64,000 nt of DNA from Lysinibacillus sp. B2A1 (GCA_002973635.1 CP027224.1:2366501-2430500); one strand, 5' to 3'. Positions 36,156 to 47,418 are shown, numbered from the stretch's first letter. The notes: generated by a model not told the origin, from the letters alone. Numbers and translations are program-made.

Positions 36156-37613
36156 ATGCGAAAACATTTATCTAAAATAATGTTAGTAGTTCTTGCGATA
36201 GCTGTATTTGGCGTTACCATCCCGCAAAATGCATTAGCTGCTTCATTAGAAACTACAGGTGCTGTAAAAAATGAATATACATATGAAGAAGCTGTTTTCA
36301 TTACAGGAACACCAGTTATTTTTAAAGGGACAAGTAAAGATATTAAAATTACTGAAAAAGAATCAAAAGGAAAATTAACAGAGACCTATAGCCTTAAGCT
36401 GACAGCGAGTAATGGGGCTACTTTAACACGAAATATTGCCTACGAATCAGATGTTGTCGATTATGCAACGATTGGTCAAAAAACGTCCAATGGTGTTGTG
36501 AAAAAGTATGCTGAAAAAATCGTGATTGGTAAAACTACCTATACATTAGTAGATTACCAATTTTCTCAAGGTACGGTGACGGACAATCGTGCTGCCTCGG
36601 ATTATTATTCTGGTAATGTAATTTCTAGGAAAACCTATTCCTTCCAGTCAGGAACGGGGAAAAATGCAGTTCAAAATACAGTAACCATTGATACTGATAG
36701 TCGACATGCTGGCTATGAAAATTTCTGGGGAGCAACAGAAACACAAATTACAGAAGCGGTTTATTCTTTTAGTGATGGCAAGACAAGCCATGTGAAAAAT
36801 CGATTATCTACAAGTAAATCACGTGTATTAAACTATGAACAAAACCTAGGAAGCTTAGGTAGCTTTGATGGTGGATATGCAGTTGTAAGTGAAAAAGATG
36901 TTATTTCCGAATATACGTATAATTTAGCCTCAGGACAAAAGGGGACGTTAGACCTAGATACGGAATATATGCCAACTATTGAACGATTAATCATTCCTAA
37001 GTTTAGAGATTTAAACAATCATTACGCGAAGGAAGCAATTGATAAATTATACTCTTTAGGTATTTACACAGATACAAGTAACTTTTTCTCTCCGAATACT
37101 CCAATGAAGCGTTTTGACTTTACAACAGCGATTGGTAAAGCGGTTGATTTACGTGTTATGCAAGAAAAAGAAAATAAATCGAAAAAAACTGCATCTACAA
37201 GTGTTTTTAAAGATGTGAAGCGTACTGTAAAGGATTATGCCTATATTGAATCAGCTGTCAAGAAAGGAATTATTAAAGGAGTTACACCTGAGTATTTCAA
37301 ACCAGATAGTCCGATTACACGTGGTCAAGCTGCGACGATATTTGTGCGTGCCTTAGGACTTGAAAACAAAGCACCAGACCCAGGCTATGTAACTAAATTT
37401 ACAGATGATGCTCAAATTCCAAATTACACAAAAGACGGGATTTACATTGCTAATGAGTTAGGCTTAATGACAGGTGACCCTGTAACAGGCAGATTTAACC
37501 CTAACCAGCCATTAACGCGGGCACAGGCATCAGTAGTGCTGGAACGTTTCTTGAATTATTTGGAAAATGATCTAAAACAAAACTATCGTGATGACATATT
37601 GTTCTTCAATTAA
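36156..37613 (+). CDS. SLH-domain cell-surface protein, surface cluster gene 2
   Basis: 485 residues from ATG 36156, after AGAGAGGG; the ATG at 36096 gives an unsuitable leader before the signal peptide. Signal peptide to ALAAS (about residue 29). The N-terminal two thirds are beta-rich and unrecognised. Three SLH repeats fill the C-terminus (about 297-345, 360-410 and 420-475): FRDLNNHYAKEAIDKLYSLG, FKDVKRTVKDYAYIESAV with ITRGQAATIFVRAL, and LTRAQASVVLERFL. SLH domains bind pyruvylated secondary wall polymer, so the protein is wall-anchored. Seventeen bases before the VWA gene. Confidence 0.88.
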   Translation: MRKHLSKIMLVVLAIAVFGVTIPQNALAASLETTGAVKNEYTYEEAVFITGTPVIFKGTSKDIKITEKESKGKLTETYSLKLTASNGATLTRNIAYESDVVDYATIGQKTSNGVVKKYAEKIVIGKTTYTLVDYQFSQGTVTDNRAASDYYSGNVISRKTYSFQSGTGKNAVQNTVTIDTDSRHAGYENFWGATETQITEAVYSFSDGKTSHVKNRLSTSKSRVLNYEQNLGSLGSFDGGYAVVSEKDVISEYTYNLASGQKGTLDLDTEYMPTIERLIIPKFRDLNNHYAKEAIDKLYSLGIYTDTSNFFSPNTPMKRFDFTTAIGKAVDLRVMQEKENKSKKTASTSVFKDVKRTVKDYAYIESAVKKGIIKGVTPEYFKPDSPITRGQAATIFVRALGLENKAPDPGYVTKFTDDAQIPNYTKDGIYIANELGLMTGDPVTGRFNPNQPLTRAQASVVLERFLNYLENDLKQNYRDDILFFN

Positions 37614-37630
37614 AGAAAGGACTGAACTAC

Positions 37631-40555
37631 ATGGCACATGCTAAAAAAGCATTGTTATCACTGCTTTGCTTCGTACTAGTATTTATGTCAGCAGCTCCTG
37701 CTGTTACTTGGGCAGCCACGACAATTCAGGATGTACCGACGAATAATAGTAAATACAAAGCTATATCATGGGCAGTTGATAATGACTTACTATCATTGAA
37801 TGGCGCTAATAATTTTTTACCAGATGAACAAATAACTGAACAAGAGCTTGTAGTTATGCTCGCAAAGCTTGATCGTAATTATGCATTAACGTATAACGAA
37901 AGTGTAGCGTATAACTTCTATAGTGATTTCTACTTACCTTTTAATGGTACACATGCAACTTCGAATCGTTCCAAAGCAATAACACGTGGTCAATTTGCAC
38001 GGGTATATGCAGCCTTTAAAGGTTTAGATCTAGATGAACCTCAAGCAGTACAATATTTATATACAAATGATATTTCAACAGGTAGTACAGGAAAGAAAAC
38101 ATTTGCTGATTTTAATCCCTCTACAAAATTAAATCGTGGGGATATTGCAGTATTTTTATATCGTGCTGTACAAAATGGTTCCTTAAGTGTTCAAGGATTA
38201 AAACGTGCTGCTGCTGGCCGTGATAATGATAAAGTTACTTTACCAGCAGGCTTTATGGGCTCAGGTAGTACAGATTTTGAAGAACCAAAGGATAATTCCA
38301 ATGATTTTACTGGACCAGAATATGTAAATAACGCTCTACAAAGCATCGATGTTGAAAAACCAGATTTAATTGCAAATGGAGTTGACTCAACACTAATTAC
38401 AGTATCGTTAAAAGCCTGTAATGGTGATCCAATTGCAGACGATAAATCTTATACATTCCGTGTAACTTCATCATATGGTGCAACAATTGTGGATACAGCA
38501 GGCGATCCAGTTAGAAACGTACAATCTGATGGCTCTACAGTGACAGCTATAGTAAAAGCACCAGCATTAACAAAGTCTGTCCGTGACACTATTTCTTTCG
38601 AGTTGATTAACAATACAGATCCAGGTATGAAATGTCTAGTAGGTGAAAAATTAAATGCACAGGTGCGTTATTCACCTCAACCAGAGATGCGTATTGATTA
38701 CCAAGTGTATGATCCAGCCAATACCGATGATGATAATGGAAATGTTACACCTCCATTTAAACCTTACGAAAAATTGCCTGAGTTCTTTACGGAAAATATC
38801 ATTGATGTTTACAATCCAGTTCCTTTGGACAAAGATGCAGATAAAAAGCTGTTTAGTATTGGTCAGCAAACGAATGTAACAGATGCACTTGGCAATGTGC
38901 AAAATACGTATTTAAGATATGGTGGTTCTGATCCAAAATATCCTGCTTTAGGTTATGAGAATGCCATTTTACAGTTTGAGAACTATGATATTTCCGTTTA
39001 TTTATTTGAAGAACTATTAAATCGACGTTTGAAGGATTCCGTGACAACACCTGCTAAAACAGAAATTATGTATATGATTTCTGATGATGGTCGTCCTATC
39101 TATCGTGTGCAAGGAATTGACGATGCGATTGCTTCACAGGTAGAAAATATAAATCCAGTTGGTTCCATTATTCAGCTGATGAATCATATGCCAGAGGAAA
39201 AGAAATTAACATTAGAGCATTATGATAGTGTTATGAAAATATATGCTATTCTTACGAATTTGAGTAACTATGATCGAACAGTTCTATTAAAATATCAAGG
39301 CGGTAAATTACTTGGACAGGTAGAGGCTTATAAAAAGCGTGTAGAAGCATTAAAAGAAAGCGCAGAGGCAGCATCTAGACCATCTGGTAAAGATCGTTAC
39401 ACAAAAGTAATGGTTACATTAGTGAGAGCTGGCGGGGAACCAATTACTGACTATCAAGGAACTGTAAAAATTAAATTCGATGGTGTAGAAAAGACGGCTT
39501 CATTTGTGACAAATACCTCGGATTATTTAGATAAAACAGGGGGACCTGGAACAGCAGTAGCTTACTTTGATTCTATTATTTATGGGAAATCTAAAGTAGA
39601 AGCAACACTAGTCAATAAAATTGATCCGCGTTATACCACAATATTAAAAGACCTGACGGATAAAACGATTACTAAGGAAATTTTTACGAATCCGTATTTC
39701 AGTAAAAATTCTTGTTCATTAGCAACAGAGGTCGCATTTGTGGTTGATTATTCTGCATCCATGAAAACTGCTGATCAAACAAATTTCCGTGGTAAGAAAA
39801 CGTTGGAAGCTATAAATCAAATTAAGGCAAAAAATAATATAGTGGTAGAAACGAATACAAAAGCTACTGTACTAGCAGAAGGTAGTACGGAGAATGTATT
39901 GAAAAAAGATCTCTATAAAACATCGAAAGAGAAGGGTGCTACAGACATCTTTGCAGGCATTGAATTAGCCCTTACGAAATTCTCAAACGATGCGAAAACG
40001 TCAAAAGCAATGGTTGTCATATCTGATGGCAAGACAAGTAAATCTAAAATGACAAAAGTGCTGAATGATGCGAAAAAGCAAGGCGTTAAAATTTATACAG
40101 TAAGTATGGGTAAAAAATCACAAATCAATGATGCCATTTTAATGCAGCTGGCTTCAGAAACTGGTGGAACTTATTATCATGCAATCGATAATTTACAGTT
40201 ACATCAGGTGTTCCAAAAATTAATTGATGCGATTTTATGTAAAACAACTTCTTCAAGCTGTGTAAATCCTGATAATCTATTTGAAGAAGCATCTGTTACA
40301 TTACGCAAAGGGAATATTACAATGAATGCTAGAATTGATGGTAATTGTTCAAATGTTGCGAAGGTTAATGTGCGCTTCACCTCTGTAAGCGGAGATGTAC
40401 AATTCGAATTAAAGAAACGTAGTGATAATGTATATATGCTGACAAAAACAGTTCAAACTATGCAAGACTTCAAGGTGAACAACGAAATAGAATTTGTAGC
40501 ATATGATAAAGAAGATAAAATCATCACGTTAAAGACAGTAACAATCACTAATTAA
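37631..40555 (+). CDS. SLH and von Willebrand A-domain surface protein, surface cluster gene 3
   Basis: 974 residues. Signal peptide ending WAAT. Two to three SLH-like repeats at the N-terminus (about 33-195) anchor it to the wall. Ig-like/invasin-type beta domains follow (NGVDSTLITVSLKACNGDPI about 245-350; VTLVRAGGEPITDYQGTVKI about 590-680). A VWA domain (about 700-880) has an intact MIDAS: DYSAS, then Thr in KGATDIFAG and Asp in VVISDGK. A C-terminal beta domain with paired cysteines ends it. VWA/MIDAS domains bind protein ligands through a metal. It forms an operon with the SLH gene and is probably an adhesion or matrix component. Confidence 0.88.
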   Translation: MAHAKKALLSLLCFVLVFMSAAPAVTWAATTIQDVPTNNSKYKAISWAVDNDLLSLNGANNFLPDEQITEQELVVMLAKLDRNYALTYNESVAYNFYSDFYLPFNGTHATSNRSKAITRGQFARVYAAFKGLDLDEPQAVQYLYTNDISTGSTGKKTFADFNPSTKLNRGDIAVFLYRAVQNGSLSVQGLKRAAAGRDNDKVTLPAGFMGSGSTDFEEPKDNSNDFTGPEYVNNALQSIDVEKPDLIANGVDSTLITVSLKACNGDPIADDKSYTFRVTSSYGATIVDTAGDPVRNVQSDGSTVTAIVKAPALTKSVRDTISFELINNTDPGMKCLVGEKLNAQVRYSPQPEMRIDYQVYDPANTDDDNGNVTPPFKPYEKLPEFFTENIIDVYNPVPLDKDADKKLFSIGQQTNVTDALGNVQNTYLRYGGSDPKYPALGYENAILQFENYDISVYLFEELLNRRLKDSVTTPAKTEIMYMISDDGRPIYRVQGIDDAIASQVENINPVGSIIQLMNHMPEEKKLTLEHYDSVMKIYAILTNLSNYDRTVLLKYQGGKLLGQVEAYKKRVEALKESAEAASRPSGKDRYTKVMVTLVRAGGEPITDYQGTVKIKFDGVEKTASFVTNTSDYLDKTGGPGTAVAYFDSIIYGKSKVEATLVNKIDPRYTTILKDLTDKTITKEIFTNPYFSKNSCSLATEVAFVVDYSASMKTADQTNFRGKKTLEAINQIKAKNNIVVETNTKATVLAEGSTENVLKKDLYKTSKEKGATDIFAGIELALTKFSNDAKTSKAMVVISDGKTSKSKMTKVLNDAKKQGVKIYTVSMGKKSQINDAILMQLASETGGTYYHAIDNLQLHQVFQKLIDAILCKTTSSSCVNPDNLFEEASVTLRKGNITMNARIDGNCSNVAKVNVRFTSVSGDVQFELKKRSDNVYMLTKTVQTMQDFKVNNEIEFVAYDKEDKIITLKTVTITN

Positions 40556-40563
40556 TAGATATA

Positions 40564-40591
40564 GCTGCTCCTTTTCAAGGGGCAGTTTTTT
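40564..40591 (+). terminator. Intrinsic terminator of surface cluster
   Basis: CTGCTCC pairs with GGGGCAG with one G-T pair, followed by TTTTTTAATTT. Confidence 0.75.
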
Positions 40592-40627
40592 AATTTGAAA
40601 CAGGCCGTATAATTTGTTACACTTAGT

Positions 40628-40642
40628 TTATAATAATTCTAA
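40628..40642. promoter_or_regulatory. Candidate PerR box upstream of hemA
   Basis: TTATAATAATTCTAA matches the PerR consensus TTATAATNATTATAA at all but one defined position. B. subtilis hemAXCDBL is a PerR target, so the site fits. It is about 70 bases upstream of the -10 I prefer, so its effect is uncertain. Confidence 0.5.
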
Positions 40643-40706
40643 TGTAGATGACGAATCACAGTTCTTCATGACATGTTCACAAATTATAGATGAACTTCTG
40701 TCGAAC

Positions 40707-40717
40707 TGTGCTATAAT
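40707..40717 (+). promoter_or_regulatory. Extended -10 promoter of hemA
   Basis: TG-C-TATAAT gives an extended -10; no good -35 at 16-18 bases. About 35 bases before the hemA start. Confidence 0.55.
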
Positions 40718-40752
40718 GAGATTTGTGAATTAGAACGTGTGAGGTGTTATTC

Positions 40753-42117
40753 ATGCATACCATCGTAGTAGGCTTGAATTATAAAACAGCGCCTGTTGAA
40801 ATTCGTGAAAAGTTATCATTCATAGAGAGTGAACTGCCACAAGCAATGGAAGCGCTGCAAAAACAAAAAAGCATATTAGAAAACGTTATTGTTTCAACAT
40901 GCAACCGAACAGAAATTTATGCTGTAGTGGATCAATTGCATACGGGACGTCATTTTGTAAAACAATTTTTAGCAAATTGGTTCGATTTACCGGCGGAGAC
41001 ATTTTCTTCTTATCTAACTATTCGAGAAGAAGATGAGGCAATCGAGCATTTATTCAAAGTGACGGCAGGAATTGATTCTATGGTTCTTGGTGAAACGCAA
41101 ATTTTAGGTCAAGTAAAGAAAAGCTTCTTAAGTGGACAAGAGATTGGAACAACAGGAACGGTGTACAATCAGCTATTTAAACAAGCAGTGACATTTGCGA
41201 AGCGTGCACATAATGAAACGGCTATCGGTGAGAACGCGGTATCAGTTTCTTATGCAGCAGTTGAATTAGCGAAGAAAATATTCGGATCCTTACAGCGAAA
41301 ACATGTGGCCATTTTAGGTGCTGGAAAAATGGGGGAACTTGCTATTGAAAATCTTTACGGAAGCGGTGTAGGAAAAGTAACCGTTATTAACCGTACATTT
41401 GAAAAAGCAGAAAGCCTGGCAGCTAAATTCCATGGTGAAGCAAAATCAATGAAAGAGCTGCAATGTTCTTTACTGGAAGCGGATATTTTAATTACGTCTA
41501 CAGGTGCTACAGATTATGTGATTGATTATGAACTGATGCAATTTGTTGAACGTTTACGTAAAGGTAAACCATTATTTATGGTAGATATTGCGGTACCACG
41601 TGATATTGATCCGCGTGTTGGAGATTTACCTAATGTTTTCTTATATGATATAGATGATTTACAGGGGATTGTTGAAGCAAACTTAGCTGAGCGTGAGCGT
41701 GCGGCAGCTGACATTACGTCAATGATTGGCAAAGAAGTTCTTCAATTTAAAGACTGGGTTGCAACTCTCGGTGTTGTGCCAGTGATTTCAGCGTTACGTA
41801 AAAAAGCTAGTCATATTCAAGAAGAGACAATGATTAGCATTGAAAATAAAATGCCGGATTTAACGGATCGTGAACGTAAAATTTTAAGTAAACATACTAA
41901 ATCTATTATTAATCAGCTGTTAAAAGAGCCCATCTTACAAGCAAAAGAAATGGCGAATTCACCAAAAGCAAATGAACAGTTACGTTTATTCCAACAAATT
42001 TTTGGTATTGAGGAAGCTGTAGAAGCTGAGGTACATGCAATGACAAAGCAAGAGCTTGATCGTAAAGAGCGTGTGCAATCAACACAACCTTCTACTGAAC
42101 CAAAGTACTCTTTCTAA
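40753..42117 (+). CDS. hemA: Glutamyl-tRNA reductase
   Basis: 454 residues from ATG 40753, six bases after GAGGTG; an in-frame ATG at 40744 overlaps that site. Catalytic Cys in [11 protein letters not shown] (about residue 50), the [17 protein letters not shown] signature, NADPH-binding GAGKMGELA and a C-terminal dimerisation helix. It converts glutamyl-tRNA to glutamate-1-semialdehyde, the committed step to heme. First gene of the hem cluster, but a strong terminator lies between it and hemX. Confidence 0.97.
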   Translation: MHTIVVGLNYKTAPVEIREKLSFIESELPQAMEALQKQKSILENVIVSTCNRTEIYAVVDQLHTGRHFVKQFLANWFDLPAETFSSYLTIREEDEAIEHLFKVTAGIDSMVLGETQILGQVKKSFLSGQEIGTTGTVYNQLFKQAVTFAKRAHNETAIGENAVSVSYAAVELAKKIFGSLQRKHVAILGAGKMGELAIENLYGSGVGKVTVINRTFEKAESLAAKFHGEAKSMKELQCSLLEADILITSTGATDYVIDYELMQFVERLRKGKPLFMVDIAVPRDIDPRVGDLPNVFLYDIDDLQGIVEANLAERERAAADITSMIGKEVLQFKDWVATLGVVPVISALRKKASHIQEETMISIENKMPDLTDRERKILSKHTKSIINQLLKEPILQAKEMANSPKANEQLRLFQQIFGIEEAVEAEVHAMTKQELDRKERVQSTQPSTEPKYSF

Positions 42118-42215
42118 GATGTCTATACGTTCGTATTGAAGCATGAACCGAATCAAGGATTGGGCAAATCCGTAATTTTCTCACGAACGAGATTTTCTAC
42201 TGATATTACATGAGG

Positions 42216-42263
42216 CGTTTTCGTATCTGTGTGGTAAACTAAGGATACGAAAACGTTTTTCTT
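42216..42263 (+). terminator. Terminator/attenuator between hemA and hemX
   Basis: CGTTTTCGTATC pairs perfectly with GATACGAAAACG around a 16-base loop and is followed by TTTTTCTTTTC. Upstream, CGTTCGT (42127) can pair with ACGAACG (42183), and could form a competing structure. It sits inside the hem gene cluster, so it either ends a hemA-only transcript or attenuates the operon. Confidence 0.75.
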
Positions 42264-42320
42264 TTCTAGGCTAAAGTTGAATATTTCTTTAGCAATTTCG
42301 ATACAAAGAAGGGATGTCTA

Positions 42321-43148
42321 TTGGCTGATTTGACAATGACAAGGCTTTATGAAGTAATGATCGTCTTGTATGCGATCAGTCTAGTATTTTACTTTACTGA
42401 TTACTTTTATAAACAAGTACGAGCAAGGCGTATTGCTTTTTGGCTTGTTTCATTTGTATGGGTAATACAAAGTGCCATAATTTTATTAACCTTTGTGGAA
42501 ACCAAGCGTTTTCCGATTTTATCCTTGTCTGAAGGGATTCTTTTTTATTCCTGGCTGCTCGTTACATTATCTATTATTCTGCATTGCATTGCGCGAGTAG
42601 ATTTACCGGTATTTATTATTAATATATTAGGGTTTTTATTTGCTAGTATTTTTACTTTTATGCCTAAAAGACCGACAGGAGCAGTTAGTGATACTTTAAT
42701 TTCGGAAATGCTTTTTATCCATATATCATTTGCGATTTTATCGTATGCAGCATTTACGCTAACATTTGTATTTGCGATATTGTATTTAATTTTATATCGA
42801 TTACTTAAAAAGAAAAAATGGTCATATTTATGGACAAGGCTGCCATCTTTGCAACAAACGAGTAGCTGGATGAATATATCATTCTTTATTGGAATTCCTA
42901 TGTTATTTATAAGTTTAGTTTTAGGGTTTGAATGGGCACTATTAACGTTAGAGAGTCTTTCGATTTTTGATGCAAAAATCATTGGTTCATTCATTATCTT
43001 AATTTTGTATTGCTTGATATTGTATGTGAATCGCAAAAGTAAGCTAACAGGTACAACTTATGCATGGGTACATATTTACGCATATTTATTAGTTGTTGTG
43101 AACTTCTTCCTAGGAAGTAGTTTATCGCGATTCCATTTATGGTATTAG
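42321..43148 (+). CDS. hemX: HemX, cytochrome c assembly-type membrane protein
   Basis: 275 residues from TTG 42321. Eight membrane helices of the CcsA/HemX type, with conserved aromatic and His residues (ARVDLP, LHIS-like MLFIHISFAILSYAAFT). In B. subtilis HemX lowers the amount of HemA protein. Nineteen bases before hemC. Confidence 0.9.
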   Translation: MADLTMTRLYEVMIVLYAISLVFYFTDYFYKQVRARRIAFWLVSFVWVIQSAIILLTFVETKRFPILSLSEGILFYSWLLVTLSIILHCIARVDLPVFIINILGFLFASIFTFMPKRPTGAVSDTLISEMLFIHISFAILSYAAFTLTFVFAILYLILYRLLKKKKWSYLWTRLPSLQQTSSWMNISFFIGIPMLFISLVLGFEWALLTLESLSIFDAKIIGSFIILILYCLILYVNRKSKLTGTTYAWVHIYAYLLVVVNFFLGSSLSRFHLWY

Positions 43149-43166
43149 AAGAAAGGTTGGAGACTG

Positions 43167-44099
43167 TTGAGAAAAATTATTGTAGGTTCTAGGAGAAGTA
43201 AGCTGGCATTAACACAAACAAATTGGTTTATTAATGAATTAAAGGCAGCTGGCGTACCATTTGAATTTGAAGTAAAGGAAATTGTTACAAAAGGCGACCA
43301 AATTTTAGATGTGCAACTTTCAAAAGTTGGAGGAAAAGGGCTTTTCGTTAAAGAAATTGAACAAGCATTGTTTGATAAGGAAATTGATTTTGCTGTTCAT
43401 TCGATGAAGGATATGCCCGCAGTACTACCTGAGGGACTAGTAATAGGCTGTATTCCACCGCGTGAAGATGCACGTGATGCATTTATTTCAAAAGGACATG
43501 TGAAATTTGCCGACCTCCCTGCTAGTGCTATAGTGGGAACAAGCTCACTTCGACGTAGTGCTCAGTTGCTAACAGTCCGCCCTGATATAGAAATTAAATG
43601 GATCCGTGGAAATGTAGATACACGTTTGGCAAAGCTTGAAACAGATGAATATGATGCCATTATTTTAGCGGCTGCTGGACTAAAACGTCTAGGCTGGAGC
43701 GATGAAGTGGTGACTGAGTTTTTACCTGTTGAGGATTGTCTTCCAGCTGTAGCGCAAGGTTCACTTGGGATTGAATGCCGTGGTGATGATACTGAACTAT
43801 TAACAGAATTAGGCAAATTAACTGATAGCGTTACTTGGCAAGAAGCACATGCAGAACGTGCTTTCCTTGCAGCAATGGATGGTGGCTGTCAAGTACCTAT
43901 CGCAGGATATGCTAAATCGAATGGGGAAGAAATTACAATAACTGGCCTTGTTGCTGCACCAGACGCCTCAGTTGTTTATAAGGAGACAGTAGTCGGCTCT
44001 GATGCGGAGGCAGTTGGGAAAGAGCTTGCTGAGATTTTAACGAAGCAAGGTGCCTTTGAATTAATTCAGCGTGTAAAGGCAGAGCAAGATGCAAAGTAA
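43167..44099 (+). CDS. hemC: Hydroxymethylbilane synthase (porphobilinogen deaminase)
   Basis: 310 residues, TTG start behind GGAG. The dipyrromethane cofactor Cys lies in [12 protein letters not shown] (about residue 241). SRRSKLAL start, VHSMKDMP and SSLRRSAQL motifs are intact. It links four porphobilinogens into hydroxymethylbilane. It overlaps hemD by 11 bases. Confidence 0.97.
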   Translation: MRKIIVGSRRSKLALTQTNWFINELKAAGVPFEFEVKEIVTKGDQILDVQLSKVGGKGLFVKEIEQALFDKEIDFAVHSMKDMPAVLPEGLVIGCIPPREDARDAFISKGHVKFADLPASAIVGTSSLRRSAQLLTVRPDIEIKWIRGNVDTRLAKLETDEYDAIILAAAGLKRLGWSDEVVTEFLPVEDCLPAVAQGSLGIECRGDDTELLTELGKLTDSVTWQEAHAERAFLAAMDGGCQVPIAGYAKSNGEEITITGLVAAPDASVVYKETVVGSDAEAVGKELAEILTKQGAFELIQRVKAEQDAK

Positions 44100-44850
44100 T
44101 TTACCTTTAGAAGGTAAAACAATTATTTTGACAGGTACATCTAAAACGGCAACAATAATAGATGACATTACAGCTTTAGGTGGACGTGCCGTCATTGCCC
44201 CATTGATTGAAACTTGCGAGCTGATAGATAGAAATGATGATGTACAAATAGAGTTTGCGCGTCAATTTGAATGGCTTATTTTTACAAGTCAAAATGCTGT
44301 AGACGCTTTTTCCAGTAAAATGCAGCGATTTAATTTAAGTGCAAGGCATTTCCAAGGGAAGATTGCTTCCATTGGCACTAGAACAACTACAGCACTAGAA
44401 AATCTAGGATTCCATGTAAGTTTTATGCCTTCCATCTTTAGTGCAGATGTATTTGTTAAAGAATTTCCCGAAGTAGCAGGTAGTAATCCTAGTTGTCTAT
44501 TTATTCGTGGAGAAAAAGCGAAAAACACACTGAAGGAAGGTCTGCCCTTTAAAATAAAGGAATGGACAGTGTATGAAACGATTGAGCGTCATGACCAAAA
44601 ACAAATCATTATAGAATGCATACGTGCAAGTAATGATGTCACGGTGATTTTAGCTAGTCCTTCGGCTGTTGATGTCTATGCAATGGATGTAGCTTCAGTC
44701 ATTGGGTGGAAGGCGACTCGTATTGCAGCAATTGGTCATATTACAGAAGCGGCTATTTCAAATCACGGTGCTACAGTAGATGTTAAGCCTAGCGTATATA
44801 CTATGCACGCAGTCATCGAAGAAATAATGAAAGTAGGGTACAGAAAATGA
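44089..44850 (+). CDS. hemD: Uroporphyrinogen-III synthase
   Basis: 253 residues, a poorly conserved family but with the expected two-domain layout, the [10 protein letters not shown] motif and the C-terminal [10 protein letters not shown] region. It closes and inverts ring D of hydroxymethylbilane. Overlaps hemC by 11 bases and hemB by four (ATGA), so the three are translationally coupled. Confidence 0.93.
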   Translation: MQSNLPLEGKTIILTGTSKTATIIDDITALGGRAVIAPLIETCELIDRNDDVQIEFARQFEWLIFTSQNAVDAFSSKMQRFNLSARHFQGKIASIGTRTTTALENLGFHVSFMPSIFSADVFVKEFPEVAGSNPSCLFIRGEKAKNTLKEGLPFKIKEWTVYETIERHDQKQIIIECIRASNDVTVILASPSAVDVYAMDVASVIGWKATRIAAIGHITEAAISNHGATVDVKPSVYTMHAVIEEIMKVGYRK

Positions 44851-45827
44851 CAAAATTACAATTTCAAAGACATCGTCGTTTGCGAGCAAACGCAGCGATA
44901 CGATCAATGGTAAAAGAAACTTACTTACACAAAGAGGACTTAATCTATCCTATTTTCGTTATGGAAGGCGAAAATATTAAAAACGAAGTACCTTCTATGC
45001 CAGGTGTTTTTCAATTTTCATTAGATAAACTTGAAGCTGAGATTGATGAAGTTGTAGCATTAGGAATATCAGCAGTTATTTTATTTGGCTTACCTGCTGA
45101 AAAGGATGCGGTTGGTACTGGAGCATTCCATGACCATGGTATTGTGCAAGAGGCAACGCGTCTTGTTAAAGAACGCCACCCAGAGCTTTTAATCATAGCA
45201 GATACTTGTTTATGTGAATTTACAGATCATGGACATTGTGGCTTAATTGAAGGTGATCAAATTTTAAATGATCCTTCTTTAGATATTTTAGCGCGTACAG
45301 CCGTGTCACAAGCAAAAGCAGGAGCAGATATCATCGCGCCGTCGAATATGATGGATGGCTTTGTTGCTGCAATACGTGCAGGCTTAGACGAAGCAGGCTT
45401 TGAACATATTCCAATCATGTCATACGCAGTTAAATATGCATCTAGCTATTACGGACCATTTCGTGATGCAGCTGACGGTGCTCCTCAATTTGGCGATCGT
45501 AAATCATACCAGATGGACCCATCGAATCGTATAGAGGCATTCCGTGAAGCGGAGTCAGATATTGAAGAAGGTGCGGATTTCTTAATTGTTAAGCCAGCAC
45601 TAAGCTATTTGGATATTATTCGTGATGTGAAAAATAATTATACTTTACCGATCGTTGCGTACAATGTTTCTGGAGAATATGCAATGATCAAAGCAGCAGC
45701 TATTAATGGCTGGATTGAAGAAAAAAATGTAGTGCTTGAAACATTATTAGGCATGAAGCGCGCAGGCTCTGATTTAATCATTACGTATCATGCAAAAGAT
45801 GTTGCACGTTGGTTGGAGGAGAAATAA
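44847..45827 (+). CDS. hemB: Delta-aminolevulinic acid dehydratase
   Basis: 326 residues. Zinc ligands [13 protein letters not shown] are present, marking a zinc-dependent enzyme. Catalytic lysines lie in [14 protein letters not shown] and [11 protein letters not shown]. It condenses two aminolevulinates into porphobilinogen. hemL begins at the next base after its stop. Confidence 0.98.
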   Translation: MTKLQFQRHRRLRANAAIRSMVKETYLHKEDLIYPIFVMEGENIKNEVPSMPGVFQFSLDKLEAEIDEVVALGISAVILFGLPAEKDAVGTGAFHDHGIVQEATRLVKERHPELLIIADTCLCEFTDHGHCGLIEGDQILNDPSLDILARTAVSQAKAGADIIAPSNMMDGFVAAIRAGLDEAGFEHIPIMSYAVKYASSYYGPFRDAADGAPQFGDRKSYQMDPSNRIEAFREAESDIEEGADFLIVKPALSYLDIIRDVKNNYTLPIVAYNVSGEYAMIKAAAINGWIEEKNVVLETLLGMKRAGSDLIITYHAKDVARWLEEK

Positions 45828-47120
45828 ATGACACGTTCTTACGAAAAATCAAAACAAGCATATGCGGAAGCAATTAATTTAATGCCAGGTGGTGTCAGTA
45901 GCCCAGTACGTGCATTCAAATCTGTTAATATGGATCCTATTTTCATGGAATCTGGGCATGGTGCTATTATTAAAGATATTGATGGCAATGAATATATTGA
46001 TTATGTATTATCATGGGGTCCACTTATTTTAGGTCATACACATCCTGAAGTTGTTCAAGCAATTGCAGATGCAGCAGCGAAGGGCTCTTCATTTGGGGCG
46101 CCAAGCTATACTGAAAATCGTTTAGCTAAATTGGTATTAGAGCGTTTACCAGGCATGGAAATGATTCGCTTTGTATCTTCTGGTACAGAGGCAACAATGT
46201 CTGCACTCCGTGTCGCTCGAGGAGTGACAGGACGAGATAAAATTTTAAAATTTGAGGGCTCTTATCATGGGCATGGAGACTCATTACTAATTAAAGCGGG
46301 CTCAGGTGTAGCTACATTAGGCTTACCTGATAGCCCTGGTGTTCCAGCAGATGTTGCACGTAATACATTAACAGTTGCATACAATGATTTAGAGGGTGCA
46401 AAGTTAATTTTTGAAAAGTTTGGAGCTGAGCTTGCAGGCGTAATTGTAGAGCCAGTAGCTGGAAATATGGGTGTCGTGCCTCCGCAGCCAGGCTTTTTAG
46501 AAGGTTTACGTGCATTAACGAAGGAATATGGAGCATTGTTAATCTTCGACGAGGTTATGACTGGCTTCCGTGTCGATTATAGCTGTGCACAAAGCTATTT
46601 TAATGTGACACCAGATATTACAACATTAGGTAAAGTAATTGGCGGTGGACTACCTGTAGGTGCTTATGCAGGGAAGAAGGAAATTATGGAGCAAATAGCA
46701 CCAGCAGGCCCAATCTATCAAGCTGGCACACTCTCAGGGAATCCATTAGCTATGACTGCAGGCTATGAAACATTATCACGCCTTGATAAAGGTTCATATG
46801 AATACTTCAAAAAGCTAGGAGATCAATTAGAGGCTGGTTTCCGAGAAGCAGCCACAAAATACAATATACCGCATACTGTCAATCGTGCTGGTTCAATGAT
46901 AGGATTCTTCTTTACGAATGAGAACGTGATTGATTTTGCTACAGCGAAAGCATCTGATTTACAATTATTTGCTGAATACTTCCGTCTAATGGCGGAGGAA
47001 GGAATATTCTTACCGCCATCTCAATTTGAAGGATTATTTATTTCAACTGCACATACAGAGGAGCATATCGCTAAAACGGTGGATGCCTTCCATAAAGTAT
47101 TTGCTCAATTAGCTAGATAA
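45828..47120 (+). CDS. hemL: Glutamate-1-semialdehyde 2,1-aminomutase
   Basis: 430 residues, class III aminotransferase fold. The PLP lysine is in [15 protein letters not shown] (about residue 269), preceded by [13 protein letters not shown] with the PLP-contacting Asp. Produces 5-aminolevulinate, the step after HemA. Last gene of the hem cluster; a terminator follows. Confidence 0.98.
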   Translation: MTRSYEKSKQAYAEAINLMPGGVSSPVRAFKSVNMDPIFMESGHGAIIKDIDGNEYIDYVLSWGPLILGHTHPEVVQAIADAAAKGSSFGAPSYTENRLAKLVLERLPGMEMIRFVSSGTEATMSALRVARGVTGRDKILKFEGSYHGHGDSLLIKAGSGVATLGLPDSPGVPADVARNTLTVAYNDLEGAKLIFEKFGAELAGVIVEPVAGNMGVVPPQPGFLEGLRALTKEYGALLIFDEVMTGFRVDYSCAQSYFNVTPDITTLGKVIGGGLPVGAYAGKKEIMEQIAPAGPIYQAGTLSGNPLAMTAGYETLSRLDKGSYEYFKKLGDQLEAGFREAATKYNIPHTVNRAGSMIGFFFTNENVIDFATAKASDLQLFAEYFRLMAEEGIFLPPSQFEGLFISTAHTEEHIAKTVDAFHKVFAQLAR

Positions 47121-47125
47121 GATTT

Positions 47126-47162
47126 AATGGCATGCTAGATTAATTTCTGGCATGCATTTTTA
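47126..47162 (+). terminator. Terminator of hem cluster
   Basis: AATGGCATGC and GGCATGCATT arms pair with a small bulge, followed by TTTTTAATTG. Confidence 0.6.
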
Positions 47163-47418
47163 ATTGTTTGAAAAACCACTAGCTATATGGTGTTTTTTTT
47201 GGGGCAAGCTTGATAAAAGTTAAGAGTATGTCCTCTCTAAAAACCGATATTTTTTACTTCAAAACATATCATTGTAATTATTGCGTTCATTATTATCAAC
47301 GATAAATCTTTGTTGGGTAAAGGACCTGATTTTGTAAAAATTATATCTTTCAGCATAGTCAATTTGTAGTCAAATCGTTTATAATATAGCTATTCATAAA
47401 AGAAAGTAGTGAATTGAT

